Below are positions 1-8,791 of a stretch of DNA of 64,000 bases, piece after piece. Source of the DNA: an uncultured bacterium (GTDB lineage: Bacteria; Planctomycetota; GCA-002687715). Each line of letters opens with the position of its first letter. Position 1 is the stretch's first letter. Position numbers and translations under genes: made by a program. The notes under the pieces were generated by a model, which was given only the letters and a program-made list of their open reading frames with translations, ran no database searches and had not been told where the DNA came from. The stretch is taken from contig CADEGH010000004.1 in the NCBI GenBank assembly GCA_902826835.1, positions 62,001-126,000 of the forward strand, written 5' to 3'.

Positions 1-1316
1 CGTCGCGCTTCGGTGAATTGACGCACGGCAATCCGACCCATCGCTGGATCGTCGACCGGGAGGAAGACTCCCTGGTATTCCAAGCCCGGCCCTTCATAGA
101 ACACCCACTCCGCAGCTTCTTCTACGGAATCCTGTTCCAAAACCCCGAGCTTAGGCACCGTTGCGAAGAGGAATATCGCAACCTCTTCAACCACCAGCTC
201 CTCTGGGAGGGGACTCTGAAAGTCCGCATCGCGCCCCACTCCGGTGGTGAGGCGTTTCATTACGAAAACCCCTCCCACGCTCTGCGGGCCCACTGGAGCT
301 TCGCCCGCGACACCCTCGCGGCGGGAGCTCCGCCCGAATACGCTTTTCCCGAGCTCCTGGAGGCGAGGCGCCGCGCGCCCGATTCTCCACTGCTTCGAGA
401 ATTGCACGCCGTCTACTTGGCCCGCCAAGGGCGGATCGACGAGGCGCTGCACCTCGTCACCCCGACGAGTGCCCATGCGGGCACTGAGCTCCCGCGGCTT
501 TTCCGCCAGGCCGCCGGGGGTCGACTCCATCCACGCGACATCCCGATACCTCCCTATCCGCCTTCGGTGGAAATCGACGTCGCCACCGAGCCGTCGCGCG
601 AGGTTTCGGTACTCGCTGCGGCCGACCGAAGCGCCGATCTCCGAACCTCGGTGGTCTCCGCCTTGACCCAGGACTACCCCGACGTGGTGGTGTTCGCGGT
701 CGTCCTCACCGGTCAGGAATCCGCCCTCTCCGGCCTTGAGTTCGGTTCACGTCTGGTGATCGTGCCGGCGCCGAATCTCGTGCAGGGCTTCAACACCGCC
801 GCCACCCGCGCCGGCGGGACCTTCATGGCGTTTGCCATCGACGGCGATCATCTCCTGGCCCACCATCTCGTCACCGCGATCTCTCATCTCGAAAGTAGGG
901 GAGTCGACACTCTCCACACTCGCGCCCTGTTCGCCGACGGAACGGGCGGCACCAAAGCGAACTTGGATCCGAACGATTCCCTGCATGGCCAGGTTCGCCT
1001 CTCGACCGTGGTGGCCCGCCGAAGTCGGCTCGCCACCCTCGGTCTATTGTCCGACCACCCGTGGCAAGACAGCGTGACGCATTGGCTCGGTCGCCTCGCC
1101 CGAACCGGCAGCGCGGCGAGTATCGAGACGGCTACGGTCCTACTTTCGATTGGTTCGACGGATCCGGCGGCCGTGCTTCCGCCGGAAGACATGCGCGGGC
1201 GACTCGACCCCATGGAACTGTGGCGTGAGGTGATCGCCGGAGCTACGCGCGTGCGTGGCCTGGAACAACGAATCGCGGACTTGGAACTGGCTTTGGCCGA
1301 GAGAGGAACGCCGTGA
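1..1316 (+). CDS. Glycosyltransferase-like protein, 5' end outside window
   Basis: The frame is open to the left edge, so the true start is probably upstream; the first in-window start codon is TTG at 18, giving 432 residues. The C-terminal half resembles a GT-A (family 2 type) domain: a beta strand with SVVSALTQDYPDV, then a DGD triad in the context AIDGDHLL, as in nucleotide-sugar-binding DxD motifs. The N-terminal ~190 residues are unassigned, and the last ~30 residues look like a short coiled coil. It overlaps the radical SAM gene by 4 bases (GTGA), so the two are probably co-translated. The acceptor and donor cannot be told. The glycosyltransferase call is by fold-like motif only. Confidence 0.6.
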   Translation, partial: SRFGELTHGNPTHRWIVDREEDSLVFQARPFIEHPLRSFFYGILFQNPELRHRCEEEYRNLFNHQLLWEGTLKVRIAPHSGGEAFHYENPSHALRAHWSFARDTLAAGAPPEYAFPELLEARRRAPDSPLLRELHAVYLARQGRIDEALHLVTPTSAHAGTELPRLFRQAAGGRLHPRDIPIPPYPPSVEIDVATEPSREVSVLAAADRSADLRTSVVSALTQDYPDVVVFAVVLTGQESALSGLEFGSRLVIVPAPNLVQGFNTAATRAGGTFMAFAIDGDHLLAHHLVTAISHLESRGVDTLHTRALFADGTGGTKANLDPNDSLHGQVRLSTVVARRSRLATLGLLSDHPWQDSVTHWLGRLARTGSAASIETATVLLSIGSTDPAAVLPPEDMRGRLDPMELWREVIAGATRVRGLEQRIADLELALAERGTP

Positions 1317-2233
1317 GCTACCTCAACATGATTCTCGAGGAGGCCTTCAAAAACCTCGAGCCGGGCGCTTTCCCCTTCAGCATGGGAGTGGAGGTCACCA
1401 ACTTCTGCAACCTGAAGTGCCCGATGTGTCCGCGCGAGATCGCCGAACGTGGATTCGGCAACATGGACTTCGAGCTGTTCGCCAAGATCGCGGACGAAGC
1501 CTCCCACCACGCCTACCGCATCTTCCTGCCCCAGGGATTCGGTGAGAGTTTCATTCACCCTCGCTTCCGGGACATGCTGCTCTATCTGAAACAGAAGGGC
1601 GTGCATCCCACGATGGTGATCACCAACGGGACGCTCCTGAACGAGAAAAACGTCACCGCATTGATCGACGGCGAGGTGGACCTCGTGAGTGTCAGCCTCG
1701 ACGGCACTAACAAGGAGGTCTACGAGGCCATCCGCAAGAATGCCAACTACGAGCGGGTCGTTGCCAATGTTCGCTACCTGTTCGAAGAGCGAGAACGCCG
1801 GCAGGCTACCCTCCCGCGGATCATCCTCCGCATGATCAAAATGGCGGAGACCGAAGCGGACGTGCCCAAGTTCCAAGAATACTGGGCGCCGTGGCTCAAG
1901 CCCGGCGACGAAATCGCGTTCAGCAACTATCAGACGTGGAACGGCAGCGTCGCGGACAAACGGGTCGAGGAACCGAGCGGAATGACCGCGCTCAAGAGCG
2001 GCCACCGCGGACCGTGCCGGATGCTCTACAAAACGGCGCAGGTTTACTTCGACGGACGGATGACGCCCTGTTGCTACGACTACGACTGCACGATGGAAAT
2101 CGGCAACGTGCGCGAGCAGTCCGTGTCGGAGATTTGGAACGGCGAGCGAGCCCAACATTTCCGGCGGCTGCATGAGGAGGGGAAGAGCGACGAAATCCCC
2201 ATCTGCCGCGGCTGCCAGGAATACACTCCCTGA
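1313..2233 (+). CDS. Radical SAM/SPASM domain protein
   Basis: 306 residues. The 4Fe-4S/SAM motif CNLKCPMC lies at residues 32-39 (CxxxCxxC: C32, C36, C39). A C-terminal SPASM-like cysteine cluster follows (PCRMLY, TPCCYDYDC, CRGCQ), expected to hold auxiliary Fe-S clusters. The GTG start at 1313 overlaps the previous stop and is preceded by GAGAGG. Such enzymes modify peptides or sugars by radical chemistry. Lying between two glycosyltransferase genes, this one may modify a sugar or a lipid-linked glycan, but the substrate is unknown. Family call is firm; role is inference. Confidence 0.88.
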   Translation: MSYLNMILEEAFKNLEPGAFPFSMGVEVTNFCNLKCPMCPREIAERGFGNMDFELFAKIADEASHHAYRIFLPQGFGESFIHPRFRDMLLYLKQKGVHPTMVITNGTLLNEKNVTALIDGEVDLVSVSLDGTNKEVYEAIRKNANYERVVANVRYLFEERERRQATLPRIILRMIKMAETEADVPKFQEYWAPWLKPGDEIAFSNYQTWNGSVADKRVEEPSGMTALKSGHRGPCRMLYKTAQVYFDGRMTPCCYDYDCTMEIGNVREQSVSEIWNGERAQHFRRLHEEGKSDEIPICRGCQEYTP

Positions 2234-2252
2234 ACCCGGAGCTGGTCCTTCC

Positions 2253-3401
2253 ATGACGGCCCCGAGCCCAGCCATCGATCTCAGCGTGGTGGTCGTGTCC
2301 TTCAACAGCGCGGCCTTGGTGGATCGTCTCATTCCGACGCTGATCGCCGACTCCTTCCACGTCGAAGGCCGCCCGGGCTCCCTCGAAATCATTGTCATCG
2401 ACAACGCTTCGCCCGATGACGATCAAGCGCTCTTCGATTCGCTGGCCCGTTGGCCCATGGTCAGGCTCCTGCGGAACGCGCACAACGTCGGCTACTCGCT
2501 CGCCAACTTGCAGGGCCTGCACCTGGCCCGCGGCAAGTGGCACCTCGTGTCCAATCCGGACGTGTTGGTTCAGCCGGGCTGCCTGAACGCACTTTTCCGC
2601 GCGCTGGAGCAAACACGAGCTGCCATCGTCGGGCCTCTCGCCACGATGGACCCCGAGGGTCTCGTGCTGATGCCCCCGAACGATCTCCCGGATCCCTCTA
2701 CCGAAAGCCTTGTTCAGCTCGGTCGTCGGCACGACGGCATCGCGCGCTATCAACTCCACGAGCGATCCCGCCGAGCCCACGCGGCCTGGACGGCATCCAG
2801 TCCCTTGCCCATGGACATGCTGAGTGGAGGCTTCTTCCTCGCGGCCCGCGCAACTCTGGAGCGCTACGGATTCTTGGATCCGACCTATCCGCTCTACTAC
2901 GAAGACACGGATTTGTTCCGACGCTACCGCGCCCAGGGCCAGACCCTGTTCCACGTGCCGGACGCGCGAATCGTCCACCTCTTCTCGCGCTCCACATTTT
3001 CCCGCTTCCGGGGTGCGATGTACCGCAATCGGATCGGACGCGATCGTTATTTCTCGACTCACTTTGGCGCCGCCGGTCTGCGCACCTTGGAGACCGTCCT
3101 GGCGCGCGCCGTGGCCAGAGACTGCGACGGACAGGCCCCGTTCCCCCTCGAGATCCTTCCTCCCAATTCGAATCCTCCGACCGTCGACCTGCCCGACGTG
3201 CCCGGCGCATTCTTGGAAATCGCCGGGCAGGCGCGTTTCAGCTTGGCAGTCGGGCTGTTTCCGCCGGCTCCGGGTTCCTTCACCTGGCCACGAACCTGGT
3301 GGGAAAGCCTGCCATCCGTGCATTACTGGTGTCGCGCCGTCGATCCGAGCACGGGCCGAACCCTCAAGGCCTGGAGAGTCACCAAATGCCCGCCGACGTG
3401 A
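2253..3401 (+). CDS. Family 2 glycosyltransferase (rhamnosyltransferase-like)
   Basis: 382 residues from ATG 2253. The frame stays open upstream to 2172, but that part reads as the shadow of the radical SAM gene. GT-A features: LSVVVVSFNS near the N-terminus, VIDNASPDD for nucleotide binding, SNPDVLV at the metal-binding position, and a GGFFLAARA...YYEDTDLFRRY segment typical of WbbL-type cell-surface glycosyltransferases, with ED as the candidate catalytic acid pair. It probably transfers a sugar to a surface glycan. It sits 19 bases after the radical SAM gene and overlaps the next gene by 16 bases. Confidence 0.88.
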   Translation: MTAPSPAIDLSVVVVSFNSAALVDRLIPTLIADSFHVEGRPGSLEIIVIDNASPDDDQALFDSLARWPMVRLLRNAHNVGYSLANLQGLHLARGKWHLVSNPDVLVQPGCLNALFRALEQTRAAIVGPLATMDPEGLVLMPPNDLPDPSTESLVQLGRRHDGIARYQLHERSRRAHAAWTASSPLPMDMLSGGFFLAARATLERYGFLDPTYPLYYEDTDLFRRYRAQGQTLFHVPDARIVHLFSRSTFSRFRGAMYRNRIGRDRYFSTHFGAAGLRTLETVLARAVARDCDGQAPFPLEILPPNSNPPTVDLPDVPGAFLEIAGQARFSLAVGLFPPAPGSFTWPRTWWESLPSVHYWCRAVDPSTGRTLKAWRVTKCPPT

Positions 3402-4369
3402 GCGAGTACGAGATTGGCCCACTGCGGAAGGGGGAGGAGGTCGCGCTCCTCGAGACCTTTCGGAGAGTATTCGGCCAGGCGAAGAGCCTCGAGTACTGGC
3501 GTTGGCAGTTCGAAGCCAATCCCTGCGGGCAACACGCGTGGGTAGCGAGGACGGCGGCCGGCCAGGTGATCAGCCAATTCGCCGCCCTGCCCCGCCGTCT
3601 GAAGGTGCGAGACGAAGTGTTTCTCTTCGGCGAAGTCGTCGACAGCATGACCGATCCGGAATTTCGGGCGGGGCTGAAGAAGCCCGGCCTTTTTGCCAGC
3701 ACCTGCAACGCGTTTGTCGACGAGTACGGTCGCCCCGACCGGGAAGCCATCATGTACGGGCTTCCGAATCCCCCGGCCTTTCGAATCGGCCGTAAGCTTC
3801 TCGGCTACGTACACCTCTACGACGTCGAATTGATGACCCGGGAAATTGCCGTCGCCGAGGCAGCGCCCCGCTTGCGCGAGAGTCCGATCACGGGGTTCGG
3901 TCCCGAACACGACGAACTGTGGTCGAGGGTGGCCCACCAACATGTGGTTTCGGTCATCAAAGATGCCCAGTACTTGAATTGGCGTTACGCCAACTGCCCT
4001 TCGCCGATCTATCAACTGCGCGAATACCGAGACGACTCGGGGCTGATCGTCGGCCTGGCGGTGTTCCGTCCGCAGTGGATCCGGGAAGGCTACGGGGCCA
4101 TCGCCGACGTGATCGCCGATTCGGCGCACCCTCTCGCCCCGACGCTGGCAGATTCGCTCCAGGCCAGCGGGACCGGGCTCGGAGTGCAGGGACTCCAGGC
4201 GTTCGTGCGACCCTCGAGTCCGTTTGCCCACGGCCTCGGAGCCCGCGGGTTCATTCCCGTTCCTAGTCACTTTCGCTTCGTCGCCCGCACATACGAAGCT
4301 ACCGTGCTGCCGCTCGACTGGCTCAAGGATGCCTGGGACATCGCGCTAGGGGACTTCGACGTCGTCTGA
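3386..4369 (+). CDS. GNAT-fold N-acyltransferase-like protein
   Basis: 327 residues from ATG 3386, which overlaps the end of the GT2 gene in another frame. The frame is open much further upstream, but that part is a shadow of the GT2. The start resembles acetyltransferases found in polysaccharide clusters (LLETFRRVFGQ, EYWRWQFEANP), followed by a second half with YLNWRYANCPSP, also characteristic of that group. Expected role: acylation of a sugar or amino-sugar made by the neighbouring genes. Its last 24 bases overlap, tail to tail, the minus-strand gene ending at 4346. Confidence 0.65.
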   Translation: MPADVSEYEIGPLRKGEEVALLETFRRVFGQAKSLEYWRWQFEANPCGQHAWVARTAAGQVISQFAALPRRLKVRDEVFLFGEVVDSMTDPEFRAGLKKPGLFASTCNAFVDEYGRPDREAIMYGLPNPPAFRIGRKLLGYVHLYDVELMTREIAVAEAAPRLRESPITGFGPEHDELWSRVAHQHVVSVIKDAQYLNWRYANCPSPIYQLREYRDDSGLIVGLAVFRPQWIREGYGAIADVIADSAHPLAPTLADSLQASGTGLGVQGLQAFVRPSSPFAHGLGARGFIPVPSHFRFVARTYEATVLPLDWLKDAWDIALGDFDVV

Positions 4370-4831
4370 AAGCGCCTCCCATTCCGCGTGCAGGGTCAAA
4401 ACGGCTTCACACCAGGCCCGAAGAAATTCCAATCCAGCGCACGAGGGCGGCGTCGTCGTCTCCGATTCAGGTGCGGCGGTGGCCAGAAAGCGGCCCACGA
4501 GTTCGAGATTCCGGCGACGCTCATGCTGGCAGCGCAGCCAGATTTCCTCCGGTCCGCGGCGCTCGCAAAACTGCGGCGGCAGTGAGGGAGGCGGACGGCC
4601 CAGTGAGGGAGCGATCACCGAGACCTCCAAGCTGAGGAATTTTATCAGGAGTTCGCGGAGGGCGGCACGGGCGCGCTCCCCCTGCGGCCACGTTTCGGTG
4701 GCGAAGGTGCGCTCCATACGTCTTTCGATTTGAGACCACGTCTTCGCGGCGGAGTCGGATCGCCGACGATTCGGGTCGAAGCCGAGCACCCATGCCTCGG
4801 CCTGCCACTGGAACTCCCAAATCCCGTTCAC
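4346..4831 (-). CDS. Hypothetical protein coupled to mqnC
   Basis: 161 residues, no family recognised. It is accepted as a gene because its ATG overlaps the mqnC stop in an ATGA junction (4828-4831) on the same strand, and the composition is coherent: Trp/Arg-rich N-terminus, helical middle, acidic end. It has only a few cysteines and no transmembrane segment. The coupling suggests a role tied to menaquinone synthesis, but nothing in the sequence shows one. The 3' end overlaps the convergent GNAT gene by 24 bases. Confidence 0.55.
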   Translation of the reverse strand: MNGIWEFQWQAEAWVLGFDPNRRRSDSAAKTWSQIERRMERTFATETWPQGERARAALRELLIKFLSLEVSVIAPSLGRPPPSLPPQFCERRGPEEIWLRCQHERRRNLELVGRFLATAAPESETTTPPSCAGLEFLRAWCEAVLTLHAEWEALSDDVEVP

Positions 4832-5940
4832 GCGGTCGGCGAGAGCGAGCGGTACCAGGAGTCGCGCTGGCGAGCTTCAAAGCCGGCCGACTTCGCGACC
4901 CGAACGAGGGACTCGGCCGGGGCACAAGCATGCACCGAGCCGGCTTGCGACACCACGTTCTCTTCCATCATGGTGCCTCCGAGATCATCACACCCGTGAT
5001 GCAGAGCGCGACCGGCGACTTCGAGGCCCATCGTCGGCCAAGAGGCCTGGAAGTGGGGGATGTTGTCGAGGTAGACGCGACAAAAGGCGATGTGACGCAA
5101 GTAGTCCTCGGCGTCACCACCGAGTTTCCAGCCTTTCATTTTGCCGAACACTTCCCCGTACCGACTCTCGTATTGGAGCGGCCAGGCGATGAAGGCCATG
5201 AATCCGTGCCCGAAGCGGGCGAGGGAACGATCCTGCTGGGCGCGGAGCGCTTCGAGCGCCCGCAGGCGATGAATCGGCTCTTCCCCGAAGCCGAACACTT
5301 GGCTCGCCGACGTGTAGAGACGCCGTTCGTGGGCAATCTCCATGACCCGAAGCCAAGCCGCGGTCTTGATTTTCTTCGGGGAGACCCTGGCGCGAATCTC
5401 GTCGTCGAGAATTTCGCCCCCACCTCCGGGGATGCCGCGAAGACCGCTGGCCACGAGACGATCCACCACGGCCTCGAGACTCATCCCCTCGAGCAGCGCG
5501 ATGTGTTCCACTTCGGAGGGGGAGAGAGCATCGAGTTCGAGGGTCGGAAACTCCGCGCCGATCCAGCGGAAAAGCTCTTCGTAGTAACGAAGCCGCAAAT
5601 CCGGATTGTGTCCCCCTTGCAGGAGCACGCGCGTTCCTCCGACCGCCACGAGTTCCGCGAGCTTCCGGTGCATGTCGGTCCGAGTGAGCACGTAGGACTC
5701 GGCATGGCCGGGCGGGCGGTAAAACTCGCAGAACTTGCAGTCGGTGATGCAGACGTTCGTGTAATTGACGTTGCGATCCACGAGGTAGGTGACGATCCGT
5801 GGATCGGAATAGCGCTCACGGACCAGCGTCGCGGCCTCGGCCAAGGTGGCCGTGTCCAGGTCCGAGTAGATCGCGAGGCCCTCGGCCTCTGAGAGGCGCT
5901 CCTTCGACCTGACACGAGCGAGCAGTGAGTCTCGATCCAT
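4828..5940 (-). CDS. mqnC: Cyclic dehypoxanthinyl futalosine synthase MqnC
   Basis: 370 residues from ATG 5940, preceded by AGGAGG at good spacing; the longer frame upstream is not protein-like. Radical SAM enzyme of the futalosine menaquinone pathway, cyclising dehypoxanthine futalosine. The cluster motif is CITDCKFC (C64, C68, C71), followed by YR and the family-typical LLQGGHNPDL, ALSPSEVEHI, IPGGGGEILDD and SPKK segments. These separate MqnC from the related MqnE. Other mqn genes are not in the window. It is the first gene of a two-gene minus-strand unit, divergent from the ABC gene at 6011. Confidence 0.93.
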   Translation of the reverse strand: MDRDSLLARVRSKERLSEAEGLAIYSDLDTATLAEAATLVRERYSDPRIVTYLVDRNVNYTNVCITDCKFCEFYRPPGHAESYVLTRTDMHRKLAELVAVGGTRVLLQGGHNPDLRLRYYEELFRWIGAEFPTLELDALSPSEVEHIALLEGMSLEAVVDRLVASGLRGIPGGGGEILDDEIRARVSPKKIKTAAWLRVMEIAHERRLYTSASQVFGFGEEPIHRLRALEALRAQQDRSLARFGHGFMAFIAWPLQYESRYGEVFGKMKGWKLGGDAEDYLRHIAFCRVYLDNIPHFQASWPTMGLEVAGRALHHGCDDLGGTMMEENVVSQAGSVHACAPAESLVRVAKSAGFEARQRDSWYRSLSPTA

Positions 5941-6010
5941 GGAACCTCCTGACCTAGAGCCTGACCTTAGCGCTCTCGTCGCCCCCCTTGAAGGTGGGTA
6001 GCATGACCCC

Positions 6011-6724
6011 ATGGCGCTGGTCGTGTCGGAGTTGGCGAGAGTCGTGAAGTGGGCCGACCAGGAGCGAGTCCTGTTCGACCTCCTTTCCTTCGAACTTCCC
6101 CCCGGCGGCAGTCTCGGTCTCACTGGGCCCGCCGGGGCGGGAAAGAGTGCGGTCCTGCGCACGATCGTCGGCCTCGACGACAAGAGCCACGGAACTATTC
6201 AACTCGACGGAGTCGCGGCCGAAGCGCTGGGCTGGCCCAAGTTTCGTGCCGAAGTTGGGTTTGCACCTTCATCCCCGCTGTGCGGCGACGAGAGCCTCAA
6301 GTCCTGGAATATCTGGAGCCGCAATTTCCGCGCCCAGGCCACTCGCAAAGTGCCGGCCCTCGAAGCCGTGGCCGAGGAGTTCGGATTCCCCCTGGCGCTG
6401 ATCGCCGCGAAAGCTCGAGACCTGCCCCTGCCGCTCGCTCACTTGGCGGCCATCGTCTTGCACGTTCGGATGGCCCCCCGGTTTCTGCTTCTCGATGAGC
6501 CACCTCCCGAGGTGGTGCGCGAACTGCGGGACCGGTTGGCCCAGGGGCTCCGAAGCGCGCGGGCTCGAGGGATGGGCCTCCTCTTGGCCAGCCGCGACGA
6601 GCTGCTCTTGGCCGAGACCACGGACGAGCTCGTATTGCTCTACGACGGGAACGAACAAGCTCGAGGGCGCACGAGCGACATCATTCCGGGGGCGGTCGCG
6701 GTGACCCGACGGAGAGTTCCATGA
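6011..6724 (+). CDS. ABC-type ATPase with degenerate motifs
   Basis: 237 residues. Walker A is intact (GPAGAGKS, residues 39-46) and Walker B reads FLLLDEP. The expected LSGGQ signature is replaced by an unrelated stretch around DLPLPLAHLAAI. The switch-region histidine is missing (LLASRD where most members have a His before Asp). It could bind ATP but may not hydrolyse it in the usual dimer. The following gene, overlapping by ATGA, encodes a membrane protein that does not resemble a standard permease. Start ATG 6011, with no strong ribosome site. Confidence 0.75.
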   Translation: MALVVSELARVVKWADQERVLFDLLSFELPPGGSLGLTGPAGAGKSAVLRTIVGLDDKSHGTIQLDGVAAEALGWPKFRAEVGFAPSSPLCGDESLKSWNIWSRNFRAQATRKVPALEAVAEEFGFPLALIAAKARDLPLPLAHLAAIVLHVRMAPRFLLLDEPPPEVVRELRDRLAQGLRSARARGMGLLLASRDELLLAETTDELVLLYDGNEQARGRTSDIIPGAVAVTRRRVP

Positions 6725-7362
6725 GCTGGCCGCACGGTTTGCTTCTGCCCGTTGGGATGCTGATCTACTGCTGGTGGAGGCGACGCCCGTCGTTTCGAAT
6801 TTGGGGTCCCGTCTACGCTGCGCTCATCGCGGTTGGCGTGCTTCTCCTAGTTTTCGGACACCCCTCGGTCTACGTCACCCCGGTGGCTGCCGTCCTCGCC
6901 TTCTTCCAACTTTGGCAACCGGTCTCGCTGCCGCTGAGCGAAGAGGCACGCAGCATGATCGAGCGCGGGATGGCGCTCGGGGCAACCCGAAGGGAGAGTC
7001 TCTATCCGGGTCGAGAAACCGGACGGATCCTCGTCGATCCCACGGACTACTTCATCCTCGCTATTCTCCTCATTCTCGACTCTCTCGTACTGGTATTGGA
7101 TCGGCCCGGGGCGGCGAGTCCAACCGCGTTCTCTGTCGCCGGACTGGTGAACAACGTCCTTCAATTGGCCGCGATCACATTTCTGTTTCGCGACCCCTAT
7201 CGCCACTCGGTGCGGGACCACTCCCTCCAGGACGTCGCCACCATCCCGCGGGCGCAGCGATTCGACCTCGAGGTCGCCCGGCCCGCCGTGCCCGTCCAAG
7301 TCTTCGACCAACGTCCCCCGGAGGGCCAGGAGGGCGGTTTCGCCCGAATCTCCGAGGTTTGA
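6721..7362 (+). CDS. Polytopic membrane protein of unknown function
   Basis: 213 residues with about four or five hydrophobic segments: residues ~5-18, 28-60, 112-130 and 140-160. A charged cytosolic-type loop (RGMALGATRRES) lies between them, and the soluble C-terminal tail is Pro-rich. I recognise no family. The ATGA overlap with the degenerate ABC ATPase suggests the two proteins form one complex, possibly a membrane-anchored ATP-binding device and not a classic transporter. Confidence 0.6.
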   Translation: MSWPHGLLLPVGMLIYCWWRRRPSFRIWGPVYAALIAVGVLLLVFGHPSVYVTPVAAVLAFFQLWQPVSLPLSEEARSMIERGMALGATRRESLYPGRETGRILVDPTDYFILAILLILDSLVLVLDRPGAASPTAFSVAGLVNNVLQLAAITFLFRDPYRHSVRDHSLQDVATIPRAQRFDLEVARPAVPVQVFDQRPPEGQEGGFARISEV

Positions 7363-7439
7363 TCGGCGCCGACGCGGCCTGTTAGATTCGCGAGCGGGGG
7401 TCGATGCGCCTCCGCTTCGATTTTCACCGGGAGAAGTTC

Positions 7440-7766
7440 ATGGGCGCTGCGAAAAAGATCACCACCGACGTGTTCGAGAAAGAAGTCGCCAAGGGGAAGG
7501 GCGCTGCGGTCATCGATTTCGGAGCGACTTGGTGCGGCCCGTGCCAAGCGCTGGCGCCGGCGCTCGACCGGCTGGCGGTGGACTACGCCGGCAAAGTGCT
7601 CATCGGCAAGGTGGACGTCGACGAGGAGCCCGATCTCGCGGCGCAGTTCGATGTGCTCTCGGTGCCGACCGTGGTCTTCTTCCGGGACGGAAAGAAGGTC
7701 GACCAGATCCAGGGCAACTACCCGGACCGCATTCGCCAGCGCATCGAGTCGCTGATCAAAGCGTGA
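7440..7766 (+). CDS. trxA: Thioredoxin
   Basis: 108 residues from ATG 7440, chosen over the upstream ATG at 7404 because GGGAGAAG sits just before it and the length then equals a standard thioredoxin. The active site is WCGPC (C32, C35) after DFGAT; the cis-proline is in SVPTVVFF. Cytosolic dithiol-disulfide reductant, used among others by ribonucleotide reductase (an nrdJ gene lies 16 kb away). It heads a run of overlapping genes reaching 15027. Confidence 0.95.
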   Translation: MGAAKKITTDVFEKEVAKGKGAAVIDFGATWCGPCQALAPALDRLAVDYAGKVLIGKVDVDEEPDLAAQFDVLSVPTVVFFRDGKKVDQIQGNYPDRIRQRIESLIKA

Positions 7767-8791
7767 GCCATCCGCGGGCGGACGATTCGGCGACGATGCT
7801 CGACCAGGTCGCCGAGCGGCTGGAGCGCGCCCGCGAAGTCCTGCTCACGAGCCACATCACTCCCGACGCCGACGGTTTGGGCACCGCCATCGCCCTCCTG
7901 CGACACCTGCGCCGGCTCGGCAAACGCGCGATGATGGTCAATTGCAGCGCAGCTCCGAGTAGTCTGCGTTGGATCTACGACTCCGGCGAGTTCTTGGTCT
8001 TTGTCCCAGGCCAGCACGAAAGTCGGGTGCAACGTGCCGACGTGATCGTCGCGACCGATCTTGGGGGGAGCGCCCGCCTCGGCCGCATGCTCGAACCGAT
8101 CCGCGCGGCCCAGGCCACCCGCGTCGTAATCGACCATCACCACTACGAAAACGACCTCTTCGACTTGCCGCTGATCGACATGCGGGCATCTTCCTCCGCG
8201 GAGCTGGCGTATCGATTGCTCCAGCACATGGGGGCCGAAATGGACGCGTCGATCGCGGAGCCCCTCTACGCCGGCGTGGTCTCGGACACCGGCAACTTCT
8301 CGTTCCCCGGCACTAAGCCCTCGGTCCACCGCATGGCCGCGCACCTCCTCGAGTGTGGTGTCGATCCTCATGTGATGTGGCGGCGCCTTTCCTGCCAGGT
8401 GCCCATGGCGAAGATGCGATTCCTCGGTCAGTCCCTGACTCGGATGGAGTTTCTCGCCCAGGGGAAAATTGCGCACCTCGCGGTCCGCACGCAGGAACTG
8501 CGCGACGGCGGCATCCATGCTCGCGACGCCTTCGAAGTGGTGAATCACCTCTTGCTCGTCAAGGGCGTCGAAGTCGGCGTCTTCTTCCTCGAGATCGACG
8601 ATCAGCAGACCAAGGTCAGTCTTCGCTCGCAAGGCAAGGTCGACGTCGCCGCGCTCGCTCGAAGGCACGGCGGGGGAGGCCACCCCGGGGCCGCAGGCTG
8701 CACCGTGAAGGCACCAGGAATCGACGGCGCCCGGGAACTCGTGATCGCCGAACTCGAAGCGGCCCTTCGTCCGGAAACGGAATGGGAGTGA
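7763..8791 (+). CDS. nrnA: DHH/DHHA1 phosphoesterase (NrnA-like)
   Basis: 342 residues from GTG 7763, which overlaps the trxA stop (GTGA); ATG 7796 is an alternative. The DHH-domain motifs are present: TPDADGLG near the N-terminus, VATDLGG, IDHHHYE, VSDTGNFSF. The C-terminal DHHA1 motif is GGGGHPGAAG. Family members degrade short oligoribonucleotides (nanoRNA) and/or pAp or cyclic dinucleotide products. Which substrate applies cannot be told, so the symbol is by family resemblance. The window also has a diguanylate cyclase, so a pGpG-degrading role is conceivable. Confidence 0.88.
   Translation: MSHPRADDSATMLDQVAERLERAREVLLTSHITPDADGLGTAIALLRHLRRLGKRAMMVNCSAAPSSLRWIYDSGEFLVFVPGQHESRVQRADVIVATDLGGSARLGRMLEPIRAAQATRVVIDHHHYENDLFDLPLIDMRASSSAELAYRLLQHMGAEMDASIAEPLYAGVVSDTGNFSFPGTKPSVHRMAAHLLECGVDPHVMWRRLSCQVPMAKMRFLGQSLTRMEFLAQGKIAHLAVRTQELRDGGIHARDAFEVVNHLLLVKGVEVGVFFLEIDDQQTKVSLRSQGKVDVAALARRHGGGGHPGAAGCTVKAPGIDGARELVIAELEAALRPETEWE

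Noticed and set aside
884..2404. Long minus-strand frame of 506 residues opposite the first genes
   Set aside because: It lies opposite two genes with clear family motifs and has no recognisable domain; long antisense frames are expected at this GC content.
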